Source: Acidobacteriota bacterium
GTDB lineage: Bacteria > Acidobacteriota > Polarisedimenticolia > J045
Assembly (NCBI GenBank): GCA_017994815.1
Contig: JAGOJY010000005.1
Location: forward strand, 1 to 64,000
Direction of reading: 5' to 3'
Length of the DNA: 64,000 bases
The notes under the pieces were generated by a model that worked only from the letters and a program-made list of their open reading frames with translations, had not been told where the DNA came from and searched no databases. Position numbers and translations under genes: made by a program. Below are positions 44,873 to 53,273 of the stretch, piece after piece; position 1 is the stretch's first letter, and the number at the start of each line of letters is the position of its first letter.

Positions 44873-47151
44873 GCGAAGCGGCGCGCTGGCGCTGGCTGCT
44901 CCTGTTCGGGGCGGCCGGCGCGCTGGCGCTCGCGGCGCAGGTCTACCTCCTGCGCGAGCTGATGGTCACGCTGCAGGCCGACGAGCTGGCGCTCGGGATC
45001 GGCTTCGCGGCGTGGCTCGGCGGGATCGCGTTCGGCGCCTCGGCGGCGCGCGCGACGGTGGCGGCGGGGTCGAGCCGCCTGCCCGCCCTCGGGCTCGCGG
45101 GGTTGGTCATCGCCACCTGCGGCGGCGTGCTCGCGGCACGGCTCGCGCGCGGGCTGATCGGCACGCCGGGCGAGCTGCTCCCGCTCGGCGCGGAGCTGGC
45201 GCTGGCGATCCTCGTCCTCGGGCTGCCCGGCGCGATGGTGGGATCGACGTTCGCGGCGCTGGCGGGCCGCGCGGCCGCGGCGGGCTGGGGCGCCGGCGAC
45301 GCGATCCCGGTGCTCTACGTCGGCGAGGCGCTCGGCTCTTTGGCCGCCGGCGCGCTCGTCACCTTCGTGACGATCCCGCTGCTGCCGCCGCTCGCCGGAC
45401 TGGCGCTCGCGCTCGCCGTGGGCGTCGCGGCGGTCGTCCCCGCCGCGCTCGCGCGCGCGATCGCCGGCGGTCGCTCGTGGGTGGGGCTCGCCGTAGCGCT
45501 GGCGCTCGCCGCGGTGCCGGCGATCACGGCGGGGCCCGAGCTGGCGACGCAGCGCGCTCGCTTCGCGGCGCTCGCGCCCGGGCTGCCGCTCCTGGCGTGG
45601 GACGACACGCCGTACCAGCACGTCGCGATCGCGGGGGACGCGGAGCTGCGCCACCTCTACGAAGGCGGCCAGTACGCGGCGAGCTTCCCCGACCCGGCAG
45701 AAGCCGAAACGCGGGCCCACGTTCTCGCGTCGCTGGCGGCCATGCCGCGGCGCGTCCTCGCGCTGGGCGACGTGGTCACCGGCAGCCTGCGGCACCTGCT
45801 GCGCCACCCGGTCGAGAGCGTCGAGATCGTCCGGCTCGACCGGCGCGAGTTCTCGCTGCTGCGCGAGCGGCTGGCGCCGGAAGACCGCGCGGCGCTCGCC
45901 GACCCGCGCGTGCGGATCGTGTTCGCCGATCCGCGCCGGCACCTGGCGACGTCACGGGCGAGCTACGACCTGCTGCTCGTGCTGCAGCCCGACCCGGTGA
46001 CGCTGCTCCTGGCGCGCACCGCGACGGCGGAGTTCTTCCAACTCGCGGCCTCGCGGCTGGACCGGCAGGGCGTCCTGGTGATGCGCTTCGGGGCGGCGGC
46101 GACCGTGCAGAGCGGGGCGACGGCGCTCCTCGGCGGCTCGCTGTACCGCTCGCTGCGCGAGGCGTTCCCGGTCGTGCGCGCCGCGCCCGGCCCGGACGGG
46201 CTGTTCGTGGCCGGGTTCGACACGTCGGCGGCGACGCTCGACCCGGCCGTGCTCGCCGGGCGCTTCCGCGCGCGCGGCCTCGCCTCGGAGGTCTTCGCGC
46301 CGGAGCTGTTCCCGCTGCTGCTGCCGCCCGAGCGCGTGGCGGCGCTCGACGCGGAGCTGCGGCGCGCGGCGCGCGAGGTCGAGCCGGCGCGCGACGAGCG
46401 GCCGGTGTCGTTCCTCCACGCGTTGACCGTGCGCCAGCAAGTCGCGCGCAGCGCCGTGGCGCCGCTGATCGGATGCGCCCGCCGGCACCCGGTGCTCGTC
46501 GCCGCGGCGCTGCTGGCGGGCGCCGCGCTGCCGTTGCTGGTGTCGGGCTGGCGGCGGCGCCGCGACGCCGCGGCGGCGGAGCGCTCGGCCGCGCTCGGTG
46601 CGACGCTCGTCACGGGGGCGTGCGGGATGGCGTGGAGCCTCCTGGTTCTGTTCGGGTTCCAGACACGCGCCGGCGCGCTGTACGGCGAGCTCGGCGCGCT
46701 GACGGCGACGTTCATGCTGGGGCTGGCGGGAGGCGGGGCGTGGTCGTGGCGCCGCTGTCGCGGGGCCGGCGGGCTCGCGCGCGCGGCGGCGCTCGCGACG
46801 CTGGCCGCGGGGCTGCTGGCGGCGCTGCTCCCGGCGGTGCTGGCGTTGCCGTTCGCGGCGCCGGGCCTCGTCGCGGCGGCGATCGGCCTGCTGCTGCTGG
46901 TCGCGGGCTTCGCGACGGGCGCGATCTTCCCCGCGGCGGCGAGCGTCGTGTCCACGACCGCGGGCGCGGGACACGCGGCGGCGCGCATCGAGGCGGCGGA
47001 TCACGCGGGCGCGATGATCGCGGCGCTGTTCGTCGCGGTGCTGCTGCTGCCATTGTTCGGGATCGCCCGGCTTGGTTGGCTGCTCGCCGTCGCGCAATTG
47101 CTCGCGCTCGCCGCGGTGGCAAACGCGTCGCGCCGCGCATTTTTTCGATAG
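44869..47151 (+). CDS. membrane-embedded spermidine synthase-like protein
   Basis: The product has 760 residues. Six or seven hydrophobic helices (10-220) precede a cytoplasmic spermine/spermidine-synthase-like Rossmann domain (about 235-500), and further helices fill the C-terminus (about 535-755). DDTPYQHVAIAGD and HLYEGGQYAASFPD match the family start, but the SAM/diamine-binding glycine motif is degraded. LALGDVVTGSLRHLL stands where GGGDG is expected, and VEIVRLDRREF replaces the usual VEID. It is probably not an active aminopropyltransferase. Such fusions occur widely in Gram-negative bacteria with unknown roles. It is translationally coupled to the S41 protease. Confidence 0.7.
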   Translation: MSEAARWRWLLLFGAAGALALAAQVYLLRELMVTLQADELALGIGFAAWLGGIAFGASAARATVAAGSSRLPALGLAGLVIATCGGVLAARLARGLIGTPGELLPLGAELALAILVLGLPGAMVGSTFAALAGRAAAAGWGAGDAIPVLYVGEALGSLAAGALVTFVTIPLLPPLAGLALALAVGVAAVVPAALARAIAGGRSWVGLAVALALAAVPAITAGPELATQRARFAALAPGLPLLAWDDTPYQHVAIAGDAELRHLYEGGQYAASFPDPAEAETRAHVLASLAAMPRRVLALGDVVTGSLRHLLRHPVESVEIVRLDRREFSLLRERLAPEDRAALADPRVRIVFADPRRHLATSRASYDLLLVLQPDPVTLLLARTATAEFFQLAASRLDRQGVLVMRFGAAATVQSGATALLGGSLYRSLREAFPVVRAAPGPDGLFVAGFDTSAATLDPAVLAGRFRARGLASEVFAPELFPLLLPPERVAALDAELRRAAREVEPARDERPVSFLHALTVRQQVARSAVAPLIGCARRHPVLVAAALLAGAALPLLVSGWRRRRDAAAAERSAALGATLVTGACGMAWSLLVLFGFQTRAGALYGELGALTATFMLGLAGGGAWSWRRCRGAGGLARAAALATLAAGLLAALLPAVLALPFAAPGLVAAAIGLLLLVAGFATGAIFPAAASVVSTTAGAGHAAARIEAADHAGAMIAALFVAVLLLPLFGIARLGWLLAVAQLLALAAVANASRRAFFR

Positions 47152-47204
47152 CCGGTCCGATCCGCTCGCCGTAAGAACTCCGCGTCGCTTCCGGAGGGGC
47201 CACC

Positions 47205-48740
47205 ATGAATCGTCGGTCGGGAACCGTCTGCACCGCGTGCTTCGTGTCGATCCTCGGGTGTCTCGCGCTCGCCGCTCCGGCGCTCGCGCAGTGCGACGTC
47301 GCCGCGCCCGCGCTGACGTCGTTCAGCTTCTCGCCGGCCAGCGTCAACACGACCAGCAACTCCGCGAGCGTCACCTGCACCATGATCTGGACCGACGACC
47401 TCGCCGGCGTCGAGAGCAGCACCTGCCAGCTGCGCTCGGCCGACGCGCTGCAGTCGGAATCGTGCACGGCGACGACGCCGACCTCCGGCACGCCGCTGAA
47501 CGGGACCTACACCTGCACCGTGACCCTGCCGCGCTACTCCCGCTCGGGCTCGTGGAGCGTCGCCTCGGTCAGCGCGACCGACGAGGTCGGCAACGACGCG
47601 CTGTTCACGACGCTCGACCTGATGATGCGCGGCTTCCCGACGACACTGATCGTGACCTCCGACCCCGACACCGTGGCACCGCAGCTCGGCGCGTTCACGT
47701 TCAGCCCGACCAGCGTGGACGTCCGCTCGGCATCCAAGACGGTGACCTGCACGATGCCGGTGACGGACGCCAAGTCGGGCGTGGACGTCGCGTCCTGCAT
47801 TTTCGGCTCGCCCAGCGAGTCGCAGTTCCAGGTCTGCTCCGCGAGCGCGCCGACTTCCGGCACCCGCACCAACGGCACGTTCCAGTGCACGGTGACGATC
47901 CCGCGCTACTCCGAGCAGGGCACCTGGGTCGTCGAGTACGTCCAGCTCATCGACATGGTGAACAACTTCAAGTTGATGACCACCGCGGACCTTGCGGCGG
48001 CCGGGCGGCCGACGAACCTGAGCGTCACCTCGACGCCGGACGTGTCGGGGCCGACGCTCACGAACCTGACGCTGACACCACAGACGATCGACACCACCTC
48101 CGCCCTGCAGGTCGTGGCCTGCACGATGACCTTCGCCGACAGCCCGGCCGGGACCTCGATGGCCATGTGCTCGTTCGACAAGCCCGCGACCGGGCACAGC
48201 TACGGCTGCCAGGCGCTGGCGCCGTCCTCCGGGACCCCGCAGAACGGCACGTGGTCGTGCAACGTCACGTTCCCGGTGCACGCCCCCGGCGGCACCTACG
48301 AGGCGACGATCACCGCCATCGACACCGTCACCAACGAGAGCACGTACGATCGGGCGCAGCTGCAGGGGCTCGGACTGCCGTCCACGATCAGCAACGCCTG
48401 CTCGGGCGGCGGCGAGGTCGAGACGACGCTGGGCTTCGCCGACGCGGACACGCTGACGTGGACCGCGGTGACCGGGGCGATCCGCTACGGCGTCTACCGC
48501 GGCGAGACGTCGGCGTTCGTGGACTTCAACTTCGACGGGCTGCCGGACGGCGGCTACGGCTTCTGCCAGAACTCGAACGACCCGAACGTCACCGACACGC
48601 AGTACGTGGACACCGAGGTGCCGCCGGAGGGCGAGCCGGCGTTCACGTACCTGGTGAGCTACCGGGACGCCTCGGGCGAGCACGGGCTCGGCTCGACGAG
48701 CGAGGGACTGCCGCGGTCGGTGTTCCTGCCCTGCCCCTGA
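47205..48740 (+). CDS. secreted protein of three Cys-rich beta repeats plus Cys-Pro terminal domain
   Basis: The product has 511 residues with a signal peptide (1-29). Three tandem repeats of about 115-120 residues follow (about 32-150, 151-272, 273-395). Each has the order LTSFSFSPASVNTTS, VTCTMIWTDDLAGV, a mid Cys, PTSGTPLNGTYTCTVTLPRY and a final VTSDPD-like link. Four cysteines recur in each repeat, implying two disulfides per unit. The repeat resembles Ig-like extracellular modules but is not one I can name. The C-terminal about 90 residues are the Cys-Pro domain (LTWTAVTGAIRYGVYRGET, FTYLVSYRD, LGSTSEGLPR, PCP). CCGGAGGGG lies upstream of the ATG. Confidence 0.7.
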   Translation: MNRRSGTVCTACFVSILGCLALAAPALAQCDVAAPALTSFSFSPASVNTTSNSASVTCTMIWTDDLAGVESSTCQLRSADALQSESCTATTPTSGTPLNGTYTCTVTLPRYSRSGSWSVASVSATDEVGNDALFTTLDLMMRGFPTTLIVTSDPDTVAPQLGAFTFSPTSVDVRSASKTVTCTMPVTDAKSGVDVASCIFGSPSESQFQVCSASAPTSGTRTNGTFQCTVTIPRYSEQGTWVVEYVQLIDMVNNFKLMTTADLAAAGRPTNLSVTSTPDVSGPTLTNLTLTPQTIDTTSALQVVACTMTFADSPAGTSMAMCSFDKPATGHSYGCQALAPSSGTPQNGTWSCNVTFPVHAPGGTYEATITAIDTVTNESTYDRAQLQGLGLPSTISNACSGGGEVETTLGFADADTLTWTAVTGAIRYGVYRGETSAFVDFNFDGLPDGGYGFCQNSNDPNVTDTQYVDTEVPPEGEPAFTYLVSYRDASGEHGLGSTSEGLPRSVFLPCP

Positions 48741-48758
48741 CGCCGGCGCGGAGCGGCC

Positions 48759-49289
48759 TCAGCGCGGCCGGCGGGCGACGAGGTACGCGCACTCGCGGCC
48801 GCCGACGTCCTCGGCCTGGACGATCTTGAAGCGCCGGCCGATCTGCGCCGTCCACCACGCGGCCGGGGCCTGGATCAGGTGCGCGTTGCGACCGTCGGGC
48901 AGGACCTTGATCGCCGGCCGCGTGGCCACGACGAAGAACCCGAACTGCAGCGTCAACTCGGCGAGGTGGTCGAGCACCGCGTCGATGCAGTCCGGCTCGA
49001 CGTGCTCGAGGACGTCGAAGCAGGTGACGATCGCGGCGGGGTTCGGCGCGGCGGCCAGCGCGGGGACGGCCGGGTCGTAGCCGTGGATCTCCCGGCCGAG
49101 CGCCGCGGCAAGCGACCCCTTGCCGCAGCCGTAGTCGAGGATGTCCCACGTGCCGAGCCGCTCGGCGAGCCGCGCCACCAGCGGCGCGAACCGGCCGCCG
49201 CTGCCGCCCCACGAGGGGTCGCCCTCGTGGACCCGCCGGTTGAGCGCGCGGTACTCGTCGGAGATCAGTGGGGCGGCCGTTTGCGGCAT
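48759..49289 (-). CDS. class I SAM-dependent methyltransferase
   Basis: This 176-residue protein has motif I DILDYGCGKGSLAAALG, the motif II-like acidic end of GYDPAVPAL, and DVLEHVEPDCIDAVLDHLAE, which is the usual post-II region of small-molecule methyltransferases. The C-terminus is short, with no substrate-binding insert. The opening PLISDEYRALNRRVHEGDPS suggests binding of a small or lipid-linked substrate, but this cannot be resolved. GGGGAG seven bases upstream supports the ATG at 49289. It is convergent with the Cys-rich repeat gene and divergent from the esterase. Confidence 0.8.
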   Translation of the reverse strand: MPQTAAPLISDEYRALNRRVHEGDPSWGGSGGRFAPLVARLAERLGTWDILDYGCGKGSLAAALGREIHGYDPAVPALAAAPNPAAIVTCFDVLEHVEPDCIDAVLDHLAELTLQFGFFVVATRPAIKVLPDGRNAHLIQAPAAWWTAQIGRRFKIVQAEDVGGRECAYLVARRPR

Positions 49290-49376
49290 GCTTGTTCTCC
49301 CCGCCCCGGAGGGGGCGCAGGGTACGTATCGGCGGAGTGCTCATTTTCTTGACACCCCGCCCGGAGGGCCTCGGCG

Positions 49377-50525
49377 ATGGACCGTGTCCGGCTGCTGCTT
49401 GCGACGTTGGCGCTCGCGCTCCCGCCCGCCCTGGCGCAAGCGCCCGCGCCGCCGCCGGCGGCCACGCCCGCGGCGCCCGCGCTGCCGACCGCGGGGCGGC
49501 TCCTGCGGGTGGCGGTCCCGGCGCCGTCCCTCGCCGGGAACCTGCTCGGCGATCCCGACGTGCAGCCGGTCGAGATCTACCTGCCGCCGAGCTACGGGTC
49601 GTCGCCGGAGCAGCGCTACCCGTCGGTCTACCTGCTGCACGGCGTGGGCGGGACCAGCAGCCAGTGGACGCACGGCGACCCGACGCTCGCGCTGCACGGG
49701 ACGATGGACCGGCTGGTCCGCGAGGGCAAGGTGCCGGAGATGATCGTCGTCATGCCTTCCGCCATGAACCGCTACGGCGGGAGCTTCTACGCGAACTCGC
49801 CGGTGACCGGAAACTGGGAGGACTACATCGCGCGCGACCTCGTCGGCCACGTCGACGCGAACTTCCGCACGCTCGCCAACGCGGCCAGCCGCGGCGTGGC
49901 CGGGCACTCGATGGGCGGTCTCGGCGCGATCCGGTTGTCGATGGACCACCCCGACGTGTTCGGGGCGGCGTACGCGATGTCGCCCTGCTGCCTGGAGTGG
50001 GGCGGCGATCTCGGCCCGGAAAACCCGGTCTGGGCGCAGGTCGCGACGATGGGCAGGCTCGACGAGTACCTCGCCTCGCGCAAGCGCGGCGAGTTCTACC
50101 CGCTGACCGCGCTCGCGCTGGCGGCCGCGTTCTCGCCGAACCCGGGACGCCCGCCGCTCCTGGTGGACATGCCGTACGTCGTGGTGGACGGGCGGGTCGT
50201 GCCGAACGGGCCGGCCTTGGCCCGCTGGGAGGCGGCCGAGCCGATCGGGCAGATCGCGTCCCGCCGCGCGGCACTCGCCGGGCTGCGCGGCCTCGCGATC
50301 GATTACGGGACGCGGGACCAGTTCGCGCACATCCCCGAAGGCGCGCGGTCGTTCTCGCGGGAACTCGCGATCCACGGTATCCCGCACCACTTGGAGCTGT
50401 ACGACGGCGATCACCGCGACCGCGTCCGCGAGCGCCTCGGCACACGCGTCCTGCCGTTCTTCGCCGCCGTCCTTGCTTCGCATCCGCCGTCGCCGCAGAC
50501 GGCCCCGACGAGGACAGGCAGCTAG
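49377..50525 (+). CDS. exported esterase of the S-formylglutathione hydrolase/Fes-like family
   Basis: The product has 382 residues with a signal peptide (1-20) followed by an Ala/Pro linker. The alpha/beta-hydrolase fold of the esterase D type shows the oxyanion strand VYLLHGVGGTSSQW, nucleophile elbow GVAGHSMGGLGAIRLS, acid in DYGTRDQFAHI and histidine in YDGDHRDRV. The family includes feruloyl and acetylxylan esterases and siderophore esterases, so a polysaccharide or ester substrate in the periplasm or outside the cell is likely. It ends 13 bp from the convergent lysine-pathway gene. Confidence 0.8.
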   Translation: MDRVRLLLATLALALPPALAQAPAPPPAATPAAPALPTAGRLLRVAVPAPSLAGNLLGDPDVQPVEIYLPPSYGSSPEQRYPSVYLLHGVGGTSSQWTHGDPTLALHGTMDRLVREGKVPEMIVVMPSAMNRYGGSFYANSPVTGNWEDYIARDLVGHVDANFRTLANAASRGVAGHSMGGLGAIRLSMDHPDVFGAAYAMSPCCLEWGGDLGPENPVWAQVATMGRLDEYLASRKRGEFYPLTALALAAAFSPNPGRPPLLVDMPYVVVDGRVVPNGPALARWEAAEPIGQIASRRAALAGLRGLAIDYGTRDQFAHIPEGARSFSRELAIHGIPHHLELYDGDHRDRVRERLGTRVLPFFAAVLASHPPSPQTAPTRTGS

Positions 50526-50538
50526 CGCACGTGTCCCG

Positions 50539-53109
50539 TCAATCCAGGGCGAGCTCGGCGGCCGGATCGCGCAGGTTGTAGCGCGACGACATCACGGCGC
50601 CGTAAGCGCCGGCGTTCTGGATCAGCAGGACGTCGCCGGGGCGGGTCTCCGGGAGGCGGCGCTCGCGGCCGAGCACGTCGCCCGACTCGCAGATCGGGCC
50701 GACGATCGTCCAGTAGCCCGAGGGCGGCTCGCCGATCCGCGTCAGGTTGTGCACGCCGTGCCACGCGCCGTACAGCGCCGGCCGGATGAGCGAGTTCATC
50801 CCGGTGGACAGGCCGGCGAACGCGGCCTTCCCCTTGCGCCGCACCTGCGTGACGGTCGCGAGCAGGACGCCGGCCTCGCTGACGAGGTAGCGCCCCGGCT
50901 CGAGCCACAGCTCGATGCTGCCGAGCGCGCGGCGCATCGGCTCGAGCGCGGCCTCCACGGCACCGAGGTCGAGCGGGCTCTGCCCGGGACGCTCCGGCAC
51001 GCCGAGCCCGCCGCCGGCATCGATCCAGCGCACGTCGGGGAACAGCGCGGTGAGCGGTGCGAGCGCCCGTCCGGCCGCGAGCCAGGCCTGCGGGTCGAGG
51101 ATCCCGCTGCCGAGGTGTGCGTGCAGCCCGACGACCTTCGCGCCGCCGCGCGCGGCGGCCTCGGCCAGCGCGTCCATCTCGTCCAGCGGGTGGCCGAACT
51201 TCGACTTCGCGCCGGCGGTGCGGACCTTCTCGTGGTGGCCGAAGCCGCGCCCGGGGTCCGCGCGGACCGCGACCTCGATCCCGCGAAACAGCCCCGGCGC
51301 CTGCTCGAACAGGTGCGGGCCATCGAGCGTCACCAGCGCGCCGGCCTCGAGCGCCACCTCGTACTCGGCGAGCGGGCAGAAGTTCGGCGTGAAGAGCAGC
51401 GGAGTTCCGGGCGCGATCTCGCGCGCGCGGCGGATCTCGCCGGCCGAGACGCACTCCAGCCCGAAGCCCTCCTCGACGATCGCGCGCAGGACTTCGCCGT
51501 GCGCGTTGGCCTTCATCGCGTACAGGAAGTGGTCCACCGAGCGCAGCGAGGAGCGCAGCTCGCGCGCTCGCGCGCGGACGGTCGGCAGGTGGTAGACGAA
51601 GCGCGGCGCGCCGTCCGCAATCAGCGCCAGCAGGCGCTCGCGTTCCTGCTCCCACCACGCGCCGCGGCGCTCGGCCGGCGCGACGCGCTCGCGCAGCATC
51701 TCCCAGGTCGGGCCGAGCCCCTCGGCGCCGCTCTCGGCGCCGAAGAGCTGCTCGTGCAGGCGCGCCACCAGCGGGCCGGCGTCCTCCTGGTCGACGACGA
51801 ACGAGAAGTTGAGGTCCTCGGACGACTGGCTCAGCAGGTGCACCGGGCGTTCCTGGAACGCCGCGAGCGCGGGTGCGATCTCGTGCAGTACGGCGCGGAT
51901 GCGGCGGCCGACGATCGACACCACGCCGCAGGGATACGTCACGTCCACGCGGCCGAGCGCGCGCAGCTTCGCCAGGAGCTGCGCGAACGGCTCGCCGTCG
52001 GGGCCGCCGGGGATGTGGTCCAGCGTGACGCTGACGGCCGACTCGGAGGTCGCGACGAGGTCGATGGAGATCCCCTGCTCGGCGAACGGCGCGAACGCGC
52101 GGGCGAGGAAGCCGGGAGCCTCCCACATCGCGACGGTCGAGATCGTCACCAGCGCGACCGACTTGCGGCAGGTGACCGCGGTGACGACCGGGTGATCCTC
52201 GATCGCGGCCTCGATGCGCGTCCCCTCGAGTTCCGGGTGCGGCGTGCAGCGGATGCCGAGCGGGATCCCCGCCCACGCGACCGACGCGAGGCAGCCCGGG
52301 TGCAGGACCTTGGCGCCGCTCGCCGCCAGTTCCTGCGCCTCGCGGTAGCCGAGCCGGCGGATCAGCCGCGCCGACGGGACCGCGCGCGGGTCGGTGGTGA
52401 ACATGCCGGGGACGTCGGTCCAGATCTCGACCTCGGCGGCCCCGAGCAGCGCGGCGAAGAGCGTGGCGGATGTGTCGCTGCCGCCGCGTCCGAGCAGGCA
52501 GGTGTCGCCGCCGGGCGTGCGCGCGATGAATCCCTGCGTCAGCACGATGTCGGCGCCGCCCGCGACCTCTTCCGCTGGCGCGGGATCGTGCCGCGGCGCG
52601 ACGCGGGCGCACAGGAAGCGCGACTCGGCCGGGTCGCCCGGGTGGGACTCGCTCGCCAGCAGTTCGCGCGCGTCCACCCAGCGCGCGGCGACTCCCTGCC
52701 CCGCCAGCGCGGCGAGGCCGAGCCGCGTCGAGGCCAGCTCGCCCGCGGCCATGATCCGGGCCACGAGCCGCGGGGGAGCTTCCTCGGCGAGGCGCACGCC
52801 CTCGAGCCGGCGCTCGACGTCGGCCAGCACCTCGGCGACCGGCTCGTAGCGCGCGCGATCGACCCCCAGTTCACCGGCCAGCGCGCGGTGCCGCTCGACG
52901 ATCCACGCCAGCGCTTCCGGCGCACGCCCGGCCAGCGCCTCGCGGACCGCCTGCTCGAGCTTGTCGGAGACCCCGGCGAGGGCGGAGGCGACGATCCACA
53001 CGCGGGAGGACGGCAGCAGTTCGCGGGCGCGCGCGGCGATGACGGCCCAGCGCTCCGCGCTCGCGACCGACGTTCCGCCGAACTTCAGGACGATCCAGGG
53101 GCGCTGCAT
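50539..53109 (-). CDS. lysAC: bifunctional aspartate kinase / diaminopimelate decarboxylase
   Basis: The product has 856 residues and catalyses the first and last steps of lysine synthesis. The N-terminal aspartokinase (about 1-460) starts WIVLKFGGTSVASAERW, has LLGRGGSDTSATLFAAL, and ends with two ACT domains (VALVTISTVAMWEAPG, GVVSIVGRRIRAVLHEIAPA) expected to bind lysine. The C-terminal PLP enzyme (about 485-856) has the cofactor Lys in HFLYAMKANAHGEVL, the HAHLGSGI and DAGGGLGVP phosphate-binding loops, and CESGDVLGRER at the dimer active site. Both active sites look intact. Fusions of this kind are known from Xanthomonadales and scattered other phyla. The gene is monocistronic, and no dap genes lie nearby. 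Confidence 0.93.
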   Translation of the reverse strand: MQRPWIVLKFGGTSVASAERWAVIAARARELLPSSRVWIVASALAGVSDKLEQAVREALAGRAPEALAWIVERHRALAGELGVDRARYEPVAEVLADVERRLEGVRLAEEAPPRLVARIMAAGELASTRLGLAALAGQGVAARWVDARELLASESHPGDPAESRFLCARVAPRHDPAPAEEVAGGADIVLTQGFIARTPGGDTCLLGRGGSDTSATLFAALLGAAEVEIWTDVPGMFTTDPRAVPSARLIRRLGYREAQELAASGAKVLHPGCLASVAWAGIPLGIRCTPHPELEGTRIEAAIEDHPVVTAVTCRKSVALVTISTVAMWEAPGFLARAFAPFAEQGISIDLVATSESAVSVTLDHIPGGPDGEPFAQLLAKLRALGRVDVTYPCGVVSIVGRRIRAVLHEIAPALAAFQERPVHLLSQSSEDLNFSFVVDQEDAGPLVARLHEQLFGAESGAEGLGPTWEMLRERVAPAERRGAWWEQERERLLALIADGAPRFVYHLPTVRARARELRSSLRSVDHFLYAMKANAHGEVLRAIVEEGFGLECVSAGEIRRAREIAPGTPLLFTPNFCPLAEYEVALEAGALVTLDGPHLFEQAPGLFRGIEVAVRADPGRGFGHHEKVRTAGAKSKFGHPLDEMDALAEAAARGGAKVVGLHAHLGSGILDPQAWLAAGRALAPLTALFPDVRWIDAGGGLGVPERPGQSPLDLGAVEAALEPMRRALGSIELWLEPGRYLVSEAGVLLATVTQVRRKGKAAFAGLSTGMNSLIRPALYGAWHGVHNLTRIGEPPSGYWTIVGPICESGDVLGRERRLPETRPGDVLLIQNAGAYGAVMSSRYNLRDPAAELALD

Positions 53110-53216
53110 CCGGGGCCTCCGGGGAGGTGTTGCTGCCGAGATTACCGGAGAGAGCGGTGGACTTAGCCACTAAAGACAACAAGGACTTTCGCGTGTCTTT
53201 TGCCGCGACGCTCGCG

Positions 53217-53260
53217 TAAAATCCCGCATGCGGTTGCCTCGGCGGCGATCCTGCGCCGCC
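53217..53260 (+). promoter_or_regulatory. -10-like TAAAAT and leader hairpin before the TSP3 repeat protein
   Basis: TAAAAT at 53217-53222 lies in the least G+C-rich part of the gap. Downstream, GGCGGCG, ATCCTG, CGCCGCC (53241-53260) forms a 7-bp stem in the probable leader, immediately before a G-rich ribosome binding site (53263-53269). No matching -35 is evident. Confidence 0.35.
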
Positions 53261-53273
53261 AAGGGGGGGCAAC

